64,000 bases of DNA from Neodiprion pinetum. Lineage: Eukaryota; Arthropoda; Insecta; Hymenoptera; Diprionidae. Both the position numbers and the translations under genes were made by a program. How positions within the stretch are numbered: the first letter of the stretch is position 1; each line of letters starts with the position of its first letter. Shown piece by piece: positions 1 through 13,350 of this stretch. The notes beneath the pieces were generated by a model, which saw nothing but the letters and a program-made list of their open reading frames with translations, did not search any database and was not told the DNA's origin. The stretch spans positions 3,100,001 through 3,164,000 of the forward strand of contig NC_060234.1 in NCBI RefSeq assembly GCF_021155775.2, given 5' to 3'.

Positions 1-2472
1 ATTGTTGCTTCGATTTGAATCGTTTTATCGACCGATAATTTTTTCGATTATCGATTTATTGGAAAACCGAACTTTACAGCTGTACAAAGAAGTTCTTTGA
101 AAAAAACAAACAAATTCAATTGCGTCCAGCTCGTAATTTTTATAGGCGAAGATCAAGGAGGGTGGACAAACCTATTGGGGCTTATATTTCGAAACTGAGA
201 ACAAATTAGGATGGTTGAAAATTGGCGAAGTGTCCCCGTGGGCAATGCTTTGAAAGCACATCGGTTTGAGTTGGCATATCTCACGGTGAGACAACAAACG
301 TTGAGGAAGCGAAAGGGCACGAGCCAAACATCGTTGAAATTAGCCAGGGAAGGAAGGCGAAGCGATCAGAGAGGTTTACGCACGGTGAAATAAGTCCCGG
401 GAGAAATTGGTGTATACATTTGCTCTCGGCATTTGCATGGTTATACGTACGTTGAGAAACCGAAATACTCTCTCCGAATCTTCCGAAATTACATGCCCAA
501 TTGCGGTGGCGTAGGAATTGTTGAAAAGGGATGGAAATCCCATAAGAAAACAGCGTTTCACGCGTATAGATGGTAATTAATCCGAGAACGAGAAGACGTG
601 AAATTTAATTTGCCAAAATTCGACTACCGTTTTTCTACGTATTTCAAAACATCAAATATAATGATTTTTACACAACTTCTAACGATCCTGAGTTAATTTC
701 GTTGATTCTTATTACTCGCGGTTCAGAGTTTCTTTTTTCTCAATTATTTCCCGTCCCTGAATTTTCTCTGCGTTTCTTTTATATCGCTCTGATCCTGTTC
801 TCCTACAAAATTCGACATGAGAAACACACGGGGTGGAAAAGAAAAAAATTAATCAAAGAGGGAAGCAGTCCCAAAATCGTATGAATTTCAATCTTGTAAA
901 TTAAAAATGAAATATATATATATAAACTTGGCTTGGCGTTCGAACACCGTGAAAGTTCTAACGTAAATCGTTCGTATAATAATAAAACTGTGAACTACCT
1001 ACAGAATCATTGAAAATATCACGCTGCAGTATAGATCGTGGGTAACACGGGAGATAAAAATCGGGATAAAGAAGACTGAGAGGGTGCACGAGACGTGCAA
1101 GCATACATAGGGTGGAAATTGACTCGATAAATAAAAGTTTCGAGGGGGATGGTATTAAGGAAGGGGTGAAAAAGGAGCTTTCGCGCTCCTCGCATCGACG
1201 GCGTTACACCTAACGCGTGCATAACAACGAGCCAGATGTTCGTGCTTGGTCTTTTTTTTCTTTCGAATGTACATTAAATTTTCGAGTAAAAAATAGGAAA
1301 AAAAAAACGTTCTCAATATCAAGCAATTATTTTTTTCTTTTTTACTCGAAAATTGACACTTTTTTCATATTTTTTTACTTACATTTTTCACCTTTAATCG
1401 ACACCGGCGACATCCTTTACAATCAAGCTAAAGAACCGAAATAATTCATACACTGTTGTTTGTCGTCATTACCCCATCGATTCAGGGGTGAGAAGTACAT
1501 TTTGCAAATTAACGATCATCCGGATACACATATATATATATATACTATGATAAATCATCAACCCATTTCATTACCACATATGCCTCTATAAGGAATTTTC
1601 AATATCCATCAATCGTATGTTTTCATAGTTTTTTGCTATTTTCAAATTTCTCTCATTGTATACAGGTTTATTTCTCAACGAAATTTGTATTCAACGGTAG
1701 AATTCTCGATTTTTTTTTCCGGTAAGAATTTAAGCAAATCTGCTACCACTACTATTAAAAACGAAAATGAAACGATCGCACGTACCACGTCTGTTGATTA
1801 CAAAAGAAAAGGAAGAGAAAGAAAGAAACAAAAACAAAAAGAAAAAAAAAAAAAAAACAGATGACCTTTTGACACGGGCGGCAAGTGTTATTAATCAGTA
1901 TGTTAAACATGGGTTTAGTTATACGAGGGAAAGCCGGCGTGGCTTTGCGTTACTATGTGCGAGTACAAACGAACGACGAAAGCAATTTGCATAAATTAAT
2001 TACCGGTTGAAATTAAATAACGTATAACAATAATTTCGGAGAACGGTATGTAAACCGATAATAATAATAGTCAAGCTGCGATATGTGCCACGAAAATTAC
2101 GTAATATTGTAAACGAGCGGGTTGCACGCTGCAAAAATCGACGTAGATACATTCCGACACACACACACACACATATGTATATATATTATATATGCGTCCC
2201 TAATTTTATCGGTTCGGTAAACGCGAAGAGACGGATTACGTATCGCCGATTAATGCGGCCGCGGCGGCGCGAGTCACGCGGTTTCCGCCCGGGCCGCAGA
2301 TACGAGATGGCACGTAATTTCGGGCCAATAAACTTGTCCAACCCTCAAAAAGGGGGGCCTCCAGTCTCTCCGCATATATACCTAATATAAGATAGAATCG
2401 GATTCACGTCCGCTGATATTCGGTCAGTTTATTTCACCCTCGTAAACCTCGGGGGCGGAGAATCTTCCTCGA

Positions 2473-2473
2473 T

Positions 2474-2504
<31 letters not shown>

Positions 2505-2515
2505 CATATATATAT
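2473..2515. repeat. TA microsatellite
   Basis: About 28 bases of pure TA/AT, then a short imperfect continuation (ATACATATATATA). A smaller AC/TA run lies nearby at 2156-2192. Confidence 0.9.
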
Positions 2516-4663
2516 TTAGCACATTTAAGATCCTCGTAAAAACCAACCCCACCAAATATTTACTCCCCCCTCCATCCGTTCTTTGGGCCTACTTTTTTTG
2601 CTCTTTGATTATCAAGACCGTATAACGATTTCAAGTCTGAGAATTTGCGGATTTTTGAAAATTCGGGTCATTTGAAGAGCAACTTCTTGCGAAACCAGGT
2701 TTTTTTATTTATTTTTTTCTCTTACCAAAAGATTGTTAAATCGATGTAACTGTAGGATGATATTCAAGGATTTATTAGTTAAGTGAACGATTTTTCTCTG
2801 GCTGCTACATAATTTTGCTATTAACCAATTGATTGTTTTTTTTTTTTTTTAATCTTGACTGGATTTTACTCGAAATAAAATTGTTGTATTTCATTTTATT
2901 TCTTCCGCGTTTTTCCTTGCCGCCTAACCTGGGTCTCACGTGCTCTGAATCGTGAGCCTACATTTTATATTTGTACAACCAGTAAAAAAAAAAAAAAAAC
3001 CATCCTATTATTGACGTATATTACATTTTGAGCGAGTAAAAAAGTTCTTTTCCATACCAAATCACGGGATGTAGATATATGAGGGAATAAAAAAAAGTAA
3101 ATTGATCTAATAATTTGACAGAATCGAGCGTAACGATATCTATAAGTTTCAGCGAAACGAATATCAAATTGTAAAATGAAGGTTCATAATTTTTGTCGTT
3201 ATTTTTGAAAAAATTTTCATTATCCGCCAAGAGAGTAAAAACAATTTGACTTCAAACTAAGAAATATCACAATTATCTCAATATTATAAATTGAGCTTAT
3301 ATGTATATCACATAATAATTTCCTTCTTGTTTCTATTTTGGTTTATCGTAGAAAAATTCGCAACTCTTAGAGCAGGAAGCAAAAAGAAAAAAAAAAAAGA
3401 AAGAAAGAACTAATAAGAAAAATACCCGAGAGAGTATCCGCGACATTATCCTGAAACCTTGTTCGGGTTAGGCGGGAATTTCAACCATTTTGTGTTCAAG
3501 TTGGTGAAAAGTTTATCGTAACTTGGTGCGGTGAGGTGGCTGCTGGTCCTTAGCCTGCGATGCAAGTCTGTCGGAGAGTGAGAAGTTTTGCAATTTTTCA
3601 GGCAACTTTCTTATCTCGGAAACCTAAGCTGGATAGTTGCTGCACGTTTCGCCGAGAGGAGATACGTGGACGACTTCTATCCAACTCCTGCAGCCTAGTG
3701 TCTCGCTCCTCGAAAATTTCCACATCGTTTACACTCCATCTTTGATCTTTGATCCTTTCTTTTTCCTCCTTTATTTCTTTCTTTTATTACGCTTCTTTTA
3801 TCCCGCTGTTTATACCAAACAGAGCGAGAAACTGTATTCGAGGGGGGGACGGAACTCCAACGCCCGGAAAACAAAGGGACAATTGAACGGGATCGCGTTT
3901 TGATCGAGAGATACTGTTGAAGTAGGTTTTTTTTTTTTTTTTGCCTTGCAAAAAATTGCCGGAATATCGTTGAAGCGTTTCATTCGCGAACGAATTTAAT
4001 AATCTCCGAATTGGCTGGGCGAAATCCTTCGAATTACTTCGAATCCTGGCTGATATTACGAATAAATCGTCAAAGCTGTCTTCGTCATTTTTTTCCAGGA
4101 TTGTTAATAATTCGTCCACGATCACTTTGGACCAGATTATCACTCAAAAATATGAGTCTCAAACTCTCTCATTTTGTAAGTATTTTTTTTTTTTCATTAA
4201 GGACACTCGGATCCGTGTAACGAAACTTTGTCAAAAGCGAGAGTTTGTAATGAATTATTCTCTGCTTCGTGCTAAAAATTAGTCTCCAATTATTAAAATT
4301 TTTATTTCATTTTTTTTTTCACATGATGAAAATTACAATTTCATTTTTTCTCCGTATTATTTCTCTCAGATTGTTCGGCAAATTGTTTAAAGAGAGGAAA
4401 AAGAAATAAATAAAATCCAACCTTCTCTACAGAAGGTAAATAAAGGATCGGAAGATGAGATTCGCGAATTCGATTACTTATTTATGCCTCGCTTTCTCAT
4501 TTCTCACACTTTACCTTTCACCCAAAAGAAAGGAGTGAACACTGTTAGATTAATGAACCACATTCTATCTACAGTGCATTTTCTTCTCTTCCTCGATACC
4601 AATTAGGATTAACCTAAGGCTATTTTTCTGAATTACACAGGTCGACAAAGAAATATACGTATG

Positions 4664-4668
<5 letters not shown>

Positions 4669-4704
<36 letters not shown>
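4669..4704. repeat. TA microsatellite followed by a T run
   Basis: About 17 TA repeats preceded by TATGTATATGTA and followed by nine T residues. Confidence 0.9.
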
Positions 4705-4712
<8 letters not shown>

Positions 4713-5907
4713 CTTTCATCAGGGGCAGTATAATGAGAGCACGATGGGAAATTACGTTTGGGCTTCGATACGAGAAAGTCCATACGAAAATACAAGAAGT
4801 ACGCAAAATATTAATTTTCAAACTTCGTTTATCAACTATTTTACAATTGTAGTTTATTATCGATTATTATTATTGAATAAAAGTAATATGAACGCAAAAC
4901 CCAAGTTTGTTTAATTGTTATTTACAACAAATGTTTGAGAAAACAAACAATTTTTCTTAAAATCAAAATATCCTTCTGGTTTCTACGAAAACAAACTTAA
5001 CCCAATAAAACTATTTTTTCGTTTATTACTTGCATAGAAGAAATCAAAATTTGACATCTCAAACCCATACTCAGTACTCGTATTGACTGGTGTCATTTAA
5101 GAAAATCTTTCAAACCTTAATATCGAACATAGCTTTCGGATCGAAGAATACTACAGCCTATAAATTTCCCGAGCTCATTCCGTTCCGAATACAATAAGCT
5201 GTGCATTTTTTCCCTCCTCTGGTTTATTATCGGTTGAAAATAAAAAAAAAAATCTAGTATCGAAATCATAAATAGCTGATATTAATCTTCCAATAATCTC
5301 GTTCTTCGATATACAAGCGTATTTGTTGGAAGGTTTTTCATCAGCTCCCGTGCTTCGAAATCTTCCCTTCGCAGACCCGATTACAGAGGATCGTTCGCCG
5401 AGGAAACTCGGTGTGTATACAAACTTGAAGCCATAATTCCAAGGGACTTGGCGTACAGTTTGAAACAAATCTCGATACAGCCGTTGTGGACCGTGTTTCA
5501 GAAATCCCAAAGATAAAGGAGAGGCATGGGCTTATCTCGGCGGGTGTTTTGAATTCAGCAAAGACAGCGGTTCTCGGTTACAAAGCGTGGAAATTTCGCG
5601 AATTGACCGTTCCGCCCTCAGGGGACTCGCCCCTTCCCTCCCCCTCCCCCCCATCCCATCCCATCGCCACCCCCCGCGCAGTTTAACTCTCGAGCAAACC
5701 TATAAATTGAAAACTTGATAGCAGCTTTCGAGTCCGTTCTGTCCACCCGTCGTTTTCTAGAAAGCCACGCGCTGTGCCGCCTCGTTGCCTGACCCTAATG
5801 GTCGCTTACTACTTGGCCGCCGGTTCGAACGTATCGAACGCCTGCATTATCACTTGGACCGAGCTTCTCGCGTGTCTTGGCGAAAGCTCCGCGTCGCGAA
5901 GAGTGTG

Positions 5908-5942
5908 TGAGAGAGAGGAAGAGAGAGAGAGAGAGAGAGAAG
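5908..5942. repeat. GA microsatellite
   Basis: GTGTGTGAGAGAGAGGAAG followed by uninterrupted GA to 5940. Confidence 0.85.
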
Positions 5943-6237
5943 AAGCGAAGTATGTAATCGGAAGAAGGTGGGAGTGGGGGAGCTCTTTTACTCGGTCCAG
6001 TATCGACTGCTTACTCTTGTTTCGTATATGGAAGAGCTTTGATCCTTGCAACGCGAATAAAATTATTTTGCACGTTGTTTACATTCGCGTTGCATGTATC
6101 TTTACTTTTTTCTTCACCTTCGATGGTACGTGGAAAGTATTGGTTTTTGATCGAATATCAATTTTTCGAATCTCGACAAATCCTTACGTTTTCGAACCTC
6201 CGGATTCTGAAGAACGGATTATTGAAATAACGTCAGT

Positions 6238-6600
6238 CTGTCCGACAAACTCCCGCGATGAAACTTACAACTGTTTTAAAAAAAAAAAAAAAAAGAAAAA
6301 CAAAATGATGGACACGAAAAATTGACGTGTCCCGTTTAATTTAAATCCCCGATTCCCGGTACTATCGGGGCTGAATCGGTTTTCATTGTTCTACCGACAA
6401 ACATATACTTCTTCCTCCTTACTGTTCTCTCAAAATATATACGATTACGTTTATCCCAGATTATATATTTATGTTTTAATAAATTGCGCGTATTTTGTTT
6501 CTTCGAAATTTCTTTCAAAACTCTTACATTCGTCCGACAAGTTCTACGCGATTTCAGATTTTTCGCTCGGCCGTTTTCGAGTTGTTGAAAATCGTCGCGA
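6238..6600 (-). repeat. Dispersed family 2, diverged inverted copy
   Basis: Starts CTGTCCGACAAACTCCCGCG, the reverse complement of the end of the copy at 8031. TTGACGTGTCCCGTTTAATT and nearby bases match the reverse complement of the GGGACACGGCGAGTTTT region of that copy. The far end (near 6535-6590) matches the block around 41930-41985. Boundaries are approximate and divergence is high. Confidence 0.55.
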
Positions 6601-7604
6601 AAATCGGTTTTTTACCGGTTTGCATGGAACGCTCCAAATTTCACGTACCAACCAACCAGCCGACAAAAAATACGCGCGCAGTAACGAATTGCTTATATAA
6701 TAACATACGTATATAAACTTTGACCTTTTAAACCAACCGCGCGTGAATTCCCGATGGAATTGAGGAATCGAGGGATATGGAAGCACGCGGTGCTCGTTCA
6801 ATATCCAAGGGCGTCGAGCGCACAAGCTCATCTCCTCCCTTTCCCCCTTCTTTCTTTCCCCTGCGAGCCAGAAATTCAGATCGCACACTAACCAGATGCA
6901 CCAATCGAACGCGAAGCGAGGCTGCCAAGCGCCGCCTGCAAGAAGTGGAATTATTTTTGTCTAATATTTTTCACGGGCCGAACATTTCTCGTTTATCGTG
7001 TAGGTTGAGAATTACTTTGAATTGGAAAGTCGAACAAGAATTTGCAGCAGCGTTTTGAAAAAGTCGAGTGAAAACGTTTAACGTGAAATAATTTAGTCGG
7101 CACTTCGGTTTGGTAACGGTTTACGGTTGAGGAAAAACAAAAAAAAAAAAAAAATATACTTCCAAGTAAAAGAAAAGTATATTTACATTTTTTATTTTTA
7201 AGGAGAAGAAATAGTGCAAAAACCTGATTTTATCCAACACAAGAAAATAATTTGATACTTTTAAGACGGATTGCAACTTGCTGTATGAGATATAGATGAA
7301 ATTTTTCATCTTCCAGGACAGTTTCACTTCTCTGGTACAAAGAATAACTCCCGTTCCTTGTTTCAAATAATACTAATTTCCAAAGTATCCAAATAATATA
7401 TGAAAACAGCAGCAGTCTTGCTATTTTTGTTTTTTTTTGGCGACTGTTTTTTATTCGCGGAAAGAAGAGTAATCTTATTTCCAATGTGAAAATTTGAAAT
7501 TTTGTAGGCTTTGTCGACTAAAACTAGGTTAGGCGTGTTCGTATATAATAGAGGAAAAGCTTGCGTCTGCAAGAGCGACGCCCGATTCAAATAGATACTA
7601 AGCA

Positions 7605-7674
7605 AATATATATATATGTATATGTGTATGTATGTACGCATATATGTATATATATATGTATAAATATATATGCA
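7605..7674. repeat. Compound TA/TG microsatellite
   Basis: Seventy bases of interrupted TATA, TATG and TGTA units. Confidence 0.85.
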
Positions 7675-8030
7675 TGGTTTAGGTCGGAGTCCGCGTAGCG
7701 CTAAACTCTCCGGTTGTATGCGTCCACATGAACCGTACGTACCCCACTTACGTCGGCAAACGCCTGACGGTAATAATTGGTATGAGCAAACCTCGTGAGC
7801 GGAAGTAGCAGAACCAGGCGGTTTCATACTTTCGCGTAGAACAGTTCAAATAAGCCGGTGCCAAAATCGAGGAGGCTTCCAACTTCCGTTCAACGATTAG
7901 GAAAACAGTTTTCATTTCTCAAACGTTCGCTGACATGTTTTAAGGGGTTTTTTTTTTTTTCTATCGCGGAAAGAATTTAAACACAGAATTCAAATTTTTT
8001 TTTTGGCTCCTTGTTCAGTAAATAATTATT

Positions 8031-8405
8031 AAACAAACTGGAAGAACAGTTTTTTCGTGATAAGTTCCATCACCGTGAGTCAAAGTTGGAGTCAAATGAA
8101 AGAGTTTTAAAAAAATTTTATGGGAAACAAGAAATTTATAAATTTTTTTTTTTTTTTTGAAAAATTATGTAAACTGGGAGAAACGTAATCGTTTGTGCAG
8201 AAAAATTCATAAAAAAGAAAATGTACAGGTTTGTTGGTTAAACATTGAGAATCGATTTATTTTCGGTAGAACCGGAAGTTTAAAATAATGAGCGGGACAC
8301 GGCGAGTTTTCATACCTATAATTTGATTGCAAAATTTTGTTGAGTTGAAAATTTTTTTTCATCCAGCCATTTCCGAGATCATCGCGAAAGTTTGTCTATA
8401 TATAT
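8031..8405 (+). repeat. Dispersed family 2 copy
   Basis: Aligns with 41866..42265 on the same strand: AACTGGAAGAACAGTTTTTT, CCATCACCGTGA, a long T run, GTAAACTGGGAGAAACGTAA, then CGATTTATTTTCGGTAGAAC and TTTTCATACCTATAATTTGA. It ends in TCATCGCGAAAGTTTGTC, whose complement starts the copy at 6238. It has no coding frame. Likely a non-autonomous mobile element; the class is unknown. Confidence 0.65.
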
Positions 8406-9314
8406 TATCGAAATATATTACAATAATACAATCTAACGAACGAAACGTCGGAGATTTGCGAAAAAATATAACGTATCTTGTCCCAGACGATTTATTTGCA
8501 TGATTCATGGAGTCGAGTGTTTTGGAAGTTGAAAAAGAAGAGGAGCTTTCAACGAGCGAAAAGCTTTCCAGACCATTTTGGCGCTCAGTTTTTTATCAGG
8601 ACAACGCGACCCCGCATACATAAATTTGGTGTAAAGAAAGAATAAGAAGTCGATGAATAAAATTTTAGCCAAACTGTTAGAAAAAAAACGTTGATGAAAA
8701 CTTGGCAGGCATAAATACGCCCTGTTGAATTTGCGATTCAGCCGGTTTGACAATGGGAGAGCTTTAGGCGTGTGTAACGAAAACCAATAATTATTCATTC
8801 TCTCCGAATCCTGCAGTCACGTATAACGGCGTGTATCAACGCTGATATACCGGCAGGTCAATCCGGACAGTTTCGACCGTATATCTACGGTCCACCATGC
8901 ACGCTGTAATATTTAGTGGGAGTAAAACTCGGTGCGGAAAGGAGAGAGAAAGTTCGAGCTTCCGGAATCCGGAATTTCAAATTTTTCAGTGGCGAGACGA
9001 CGAATTAGGCAATTTTGTTAAGTTTCTTGACTAAAAATTGATACTTTTTAGCAATATTCACAGTTACTAGGTAAAAAGCTCGCTGATATACGTAAATGCA
9101 AAAAATATCGGAATCACAAACGAAAGCTTAAACGTACGTATAGATGCTTTGTTTCAAATCGCGTAGAGATCAAGTTTGGAAATCTAATAGATTCGGTGCA
9201 TTTTCAAGCATCGATATCCAAAATTTCGTTCATAATATTCCGCCATCTTCCGTTTTAATATTTTTTACACGATATTTGAATATTAAATATCGAACGATCA
9301 TCTCTTAATAAATG

Positions 9315-9605
9315 CTGTGCGATTCAATGATTAATCGACAGCTTCGATTATTCGTTTTTTCTTTTTTTTTTTTGATCAATCAACGGTTTCGGTTAATCGT
9401 CTTTCCAATTCTACGATTTCGATCAATCAAGTAATCAAAGTTGCCTCGTAACAATTCTGCAGGTCAGTCGGTATGGGAATCAAAACGTTTGATTAATCGA
9501 ATATTCGGAGAAACGATTAATTAAAATCGTCGATCGATCGTTTGATTGGAAAAACGATAAATCGATTCATCGATGAATCGACCGAATCAACATTTAATCG
9601 CACAG
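9315..9605. mobile_element. MITE-like element rich in ATTAATCG/ATCGAT words (291 bp)
   Basis: The ends are perfect 10-base inverted repeats (CTGTGCGATT and AATCGCACAG), with pairing continuing imperfectly to about 18 bases. The interior is packed with GATTAATCG-, ATCGATCG- and GATCAATC-type words, giving it a semi-palindromic character. The first 60 bases of the window have the same word content and may be a fragment of a related copy. Confidence 0.6.
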
Positions 9606-10226
9606 TTCTACTCTCGTTAAAATTCCGTCCAACCCCCCTAATTCTCCCCTTCCTAAATCCTCTCTCATTTCCACACGACGACGATTATTGAACAAAAAAA
9701 AAAAAAAATTTTTTTTAATTATCTTTCAAAATTCTCCGATCAAATTTCATACACAAGGGAAGAAATTCTTTTCGAAACGATACGACAATAACGATCGCAT
9801 CGGGGTTTAGAAACGGGGGCCGAGCTTAGTCGTCACGTGCAGACGTCACTCTCGGCGAAAGGGTGGTTGAACACGGGGGTGAAAAGGGGTGAATCCACGA
9901 CGTTGCTTGACGGGGCTCGAGGGGTGATCCTGACGAGTTAAGGGCTGGTCGCAGGTTCTGCCGGATGAAACGTGGGACACGGGAAACCGGCGATACGCAA
10001 TCAGCCCTCGTGTCATGCCTGCCTGAAAAGGAGTCTCTCGTCACGCGTAGGTATAAACTGCGTAAACCAAAATATTGACCTCCGCATCCTCGGGGACAGA
10101 TTTTTCCCCCTTTTTTTTTATCCCGGTTGATCCGCGTGTCGCGGAGCTTAACCGACGACGAGTCGTGGTCTGAAATTTCGTTCCATAAAAAAACGCACCG
10201 GTTTTCTCCCGTATGTTCGGCTCGGC

Positions 10227-10631
10227 ACAGAGAGAAATTTTTAGTTCCGGTTACCGTTCGGTCTTTAACTATTTTCATTTTTTACCACAATCGAAAAATT
10301 CTAGGTATAAAATGAAAATTGGAAAGTTTAGTATCCGTTACTATTCTTTCTCATTACCTTTCGCTGTTGCTAGATTTTCTTGCAACTGTTGCGAAAATTT
10401 AACGCTTGTGCAAGAATAAATTGACGTTAAAGCCTTGTTTAGCTAAAAAAGTAGAGTAAACCTCAGAAACTGATTTTGCGTTGCAATTACCAAAAAAGTA
10501 TCGACGATAGCGCAAAATGGTTAGGCGCACCTCGTTTTTCGTAGTACCAACAATATTCAAACAGTTTTTTTTAACGATACTTGTTTTACTAAATTTCTCT
10601 AGTTACTGTAACGAATGAAATTTTTCTCAGT
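10227..10631 (+). repeat. Dispersed family 1, full-length-like copy (about 405 bp, MITE-like)
   Basis: Ends are inverted: ACAGAGAGAAATTT on the left and AAATTTTTCTCAGT on the right. The body contains TAGTATCCGTTACTATTC and ACTTGTTTTACTAAATTTCT. It matches the reverse complement of 24889..25258 over most of its length and, in two blocks, 41651..41831. No coding capacity is evident, so this reads as a non-autonomous DNA element. The superfamily is unknown because no clear target-site duplication could be read. Confidence 0.75.
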
Positions 10632-11231
10632 GTGGTGCTTCGAGTGATCGACGGGGATCGAGAATCCTTGTAGATAGATCTTCTGCCCTTCCATCGCATT
10701 ACAGGAAACAAAAGTAACGGGCGGGCTCCAGAAAACAAAAGGGCGTATTAATCAATCAGCCATTCCTTACAGCCCGAATTCCGCAATTCCGAGTCGATCG
10801 ACTCGACGGTATTAATAAACCACTGTGGTGGCCTGGGTGTGTATAGGTTACATGTATGCGTGCGTGTGCGATGTTTATACACGCACGTGTGAGTATGCAC
10901 GCCGTTGGGTAGTCAATAAAAATCTACGATTCCGCAAACCAATTCCGCGAATCATTCCGCGGAGTCGTATTTCGCGATTATTCCTCAACCCTGACCAATT
11001 CCAATCAAACTCAAGCCCTCTCTCTCCGTAATTCCGACCTTCTTTACGCGTATTTGCTCGATTTATCGTGCGTATAATTCACGGTGAAAGAAATTTGGCA
11101 ACCGAATGGTACAAGAATAATCGATACCGTTTTTTTTTTTTTTTTTTTCACTTTTGTATTTCCAAGTCAAGAATCGTTACAGATCGAACTTAGTTACAAC
11201 GCGTTTCAACTCCATTTCTCATGTTGTAGCC

Positions 11232-11879
11232 TAAGGGGGTATTATAGTCCAGAGGTCTGGATTTCGAAAGTTTTTTTGGACTTGACATAGAAAAAAAAGA
11301 AACATATATTTTCACCATCCATTTTATCTGAGAATTTTTATTGGCGTTTCAAGAACTTGCAGTTAAATTTGCGTATAAAAAAAGAAAAAATGGTAATCGA
11401 ACACGTTATGGTTAAGGTGATTTATCCGAAACAGAAAAATAACAAATTTTCTTGATAAATAGAAATATCGCTATAATCCGTACCAAGTAGAAAAACAAAA
11501 TTACGAAAATGGCGACTGCTTGAAGGGAAAAATGAATTTTTTCACCACTTTTGAAAAAGTTTTTTAATTTTTTTCAACAGAAGTGACAGTAATTTGGCAA
11601 TGCCCATGTCAGGGGCTATAAAGGGATATATACCGAAAGTCGATACTAAATTTCAAGTCAATCGGTTGAATAGAACTCGAGATTTTATACCAACGAGATG
11701 TAAAAAATGTAAACGCGTTCAAAGTTCATAATAATAATAATAAATATATAAATAAATTTCTTAACTTTTGCAAATTCGACATCGGCTTTGGGAAAAAATA
11801 TTCTTAAAAGACGTAGCTATAATAACATGCAAAAAATGAATCGATTTTTTTTATATTTCTAGGCTAAAACACCCCCTTA
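11232..11879. mobile_element. MITE-like element with TAAGGGGGT terminal inverted repeats (648 bp)
   Basis: Left end TAAGGGGGTATTATAGTCC; right end, reverse-complemented, TAAGGGGGTGTTTTAGCC, so about 15 of 18 terminal bases pair. The outer bases give CTAA at left and TTAA at right, which could be a TA or TTAA target duplication. The inside is AT-rich without a coding frame. It reads as a non-autonomous DNA transposon; the superfamily cannot be fixed here. Confidence 0.7.
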
Positions 11880-13350
11880 ATCCGTTCACTTAAAAATGAA
11901 AATAATAACTCAAAATGCCTTGATTTGACTAAAGAAACACTTTTTGGACGATTTTGATATGTGTTGGACTTGCTTCAGGAATTCAGTTTTATTTTCATCA
12001 AATTTTGCGTTTCTCTCGCAATGTGAGAATAGGTCTGAGAAAACAAATAGCGGCGATCGATGTTCCATACCCTTGACAATTATTTAACATGCGGTATATT
12101 TCGAGAAAATCGTAAAAAAAGAGAATCAAGATTGCACGCTTATGGACTATTAAAAAAAAAAAAAAAAGTGAATGGGTTAAGAGACATTTCGACACTTATG
12201 GGCAGGTCTGACCAAGCGGGAATGCACGGCTACAACTGTAACCAGGCTGCAGTTGAAACGTCTGTGCCATTATACACAGGTTGAATAAGAGGAGAAAGAA
12301 TTGCAGCGGTCCGTTGCAGCGGTGCACTTAGCGACCGGGAACCTTTCGCCCTCGAAGCGGTGTCCTCTGCTTTTCTCTTAGGTGCACTTGCCCGAAAGTC
12401 GTTGATCCGAAACTAAGCGGTTTAATCCGAGGGTCAAAAGTCAGGTTGAAAAAATTGGTCAAACCGTAGAGTTTCGAGGTAAGAAACAAAAAAAAAAGAA
12501 ATGTCTGCTAATTTCGATACAGGTGTCTAAAAACTGGAAATCCGACTTCTATCCGCAAAGAAATAAATGCAGATAGTATAGATCTTTCTTTGCGGTTTAT
12601 AAAAAAAAAAAAAAAAAAATTTTTCACGTATACTCGAATAGTTTTCGAGTTGCTGCAAACGACGAAGTGTCTGGGTCTGAATCGCGGGTATAAAGGCCTC
12701 GAGTTCGTTCAATTGCACATTGAAAACCGGGCTTAAGGTTGACGAACGGAATGGATGGCGGGTAACGAGATATAGAAGGAGAGTAAGAGGCACCATCGGC
12801 GAACCGTGAATTCCGAGCGAGTTTAACCGGAGGTTCGAAAAGGGCCAGAAGGGAGTAAGAATACAAAGAATAAAAAGAAGAGGGGCTTTAATCCACCCGG
12901 TAATGTGCGGAGCAATCCGCGCCCCCGATCGAGCTGATCTATCGGGTCGTGGCCGATTTAAAGATCGCTCGTGACACGTAAAGTCGCGAATTAGAAACGG
13001 CGAAATGAATATCAGGGAAGGAATAAGATCGAGCGGATGAATGATGCATGAAGATGCGAGAAGATCGGGGGGTGAAATCTCGGTCCATCTGTTACGGCGT
13101 CCCATCCTGGCGGCCACATAATCGAATATCTGGGATCTGAAATCCGCCCCCGTTGAAACGCTGATCGAATTACCGTCCCGCCGGTTTGACTCGTTAATCG
13201 AGTGAGGCTCCCGATCAATTGGTTCGAAAATTTGACACTTTCCCGGTCTGAACGTCTGCTCGTCTCGCGACGTTGATCAGCATTCAGATATTGAAAGATG
13301 AAAGTTAATCCGAAGCCCCTCGCTTCCTCATTGATCGTCGCGGGTTTGAG

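Noticed and set aside
5774..6325. 183-codon plus-strand frame
   Set aside because: It runs through a GA microsatellite (Glu/Arg repeat) and a poly-A run (Lys repeat), and its 3' part overlaps a family 2 repeat. Composition artefact.
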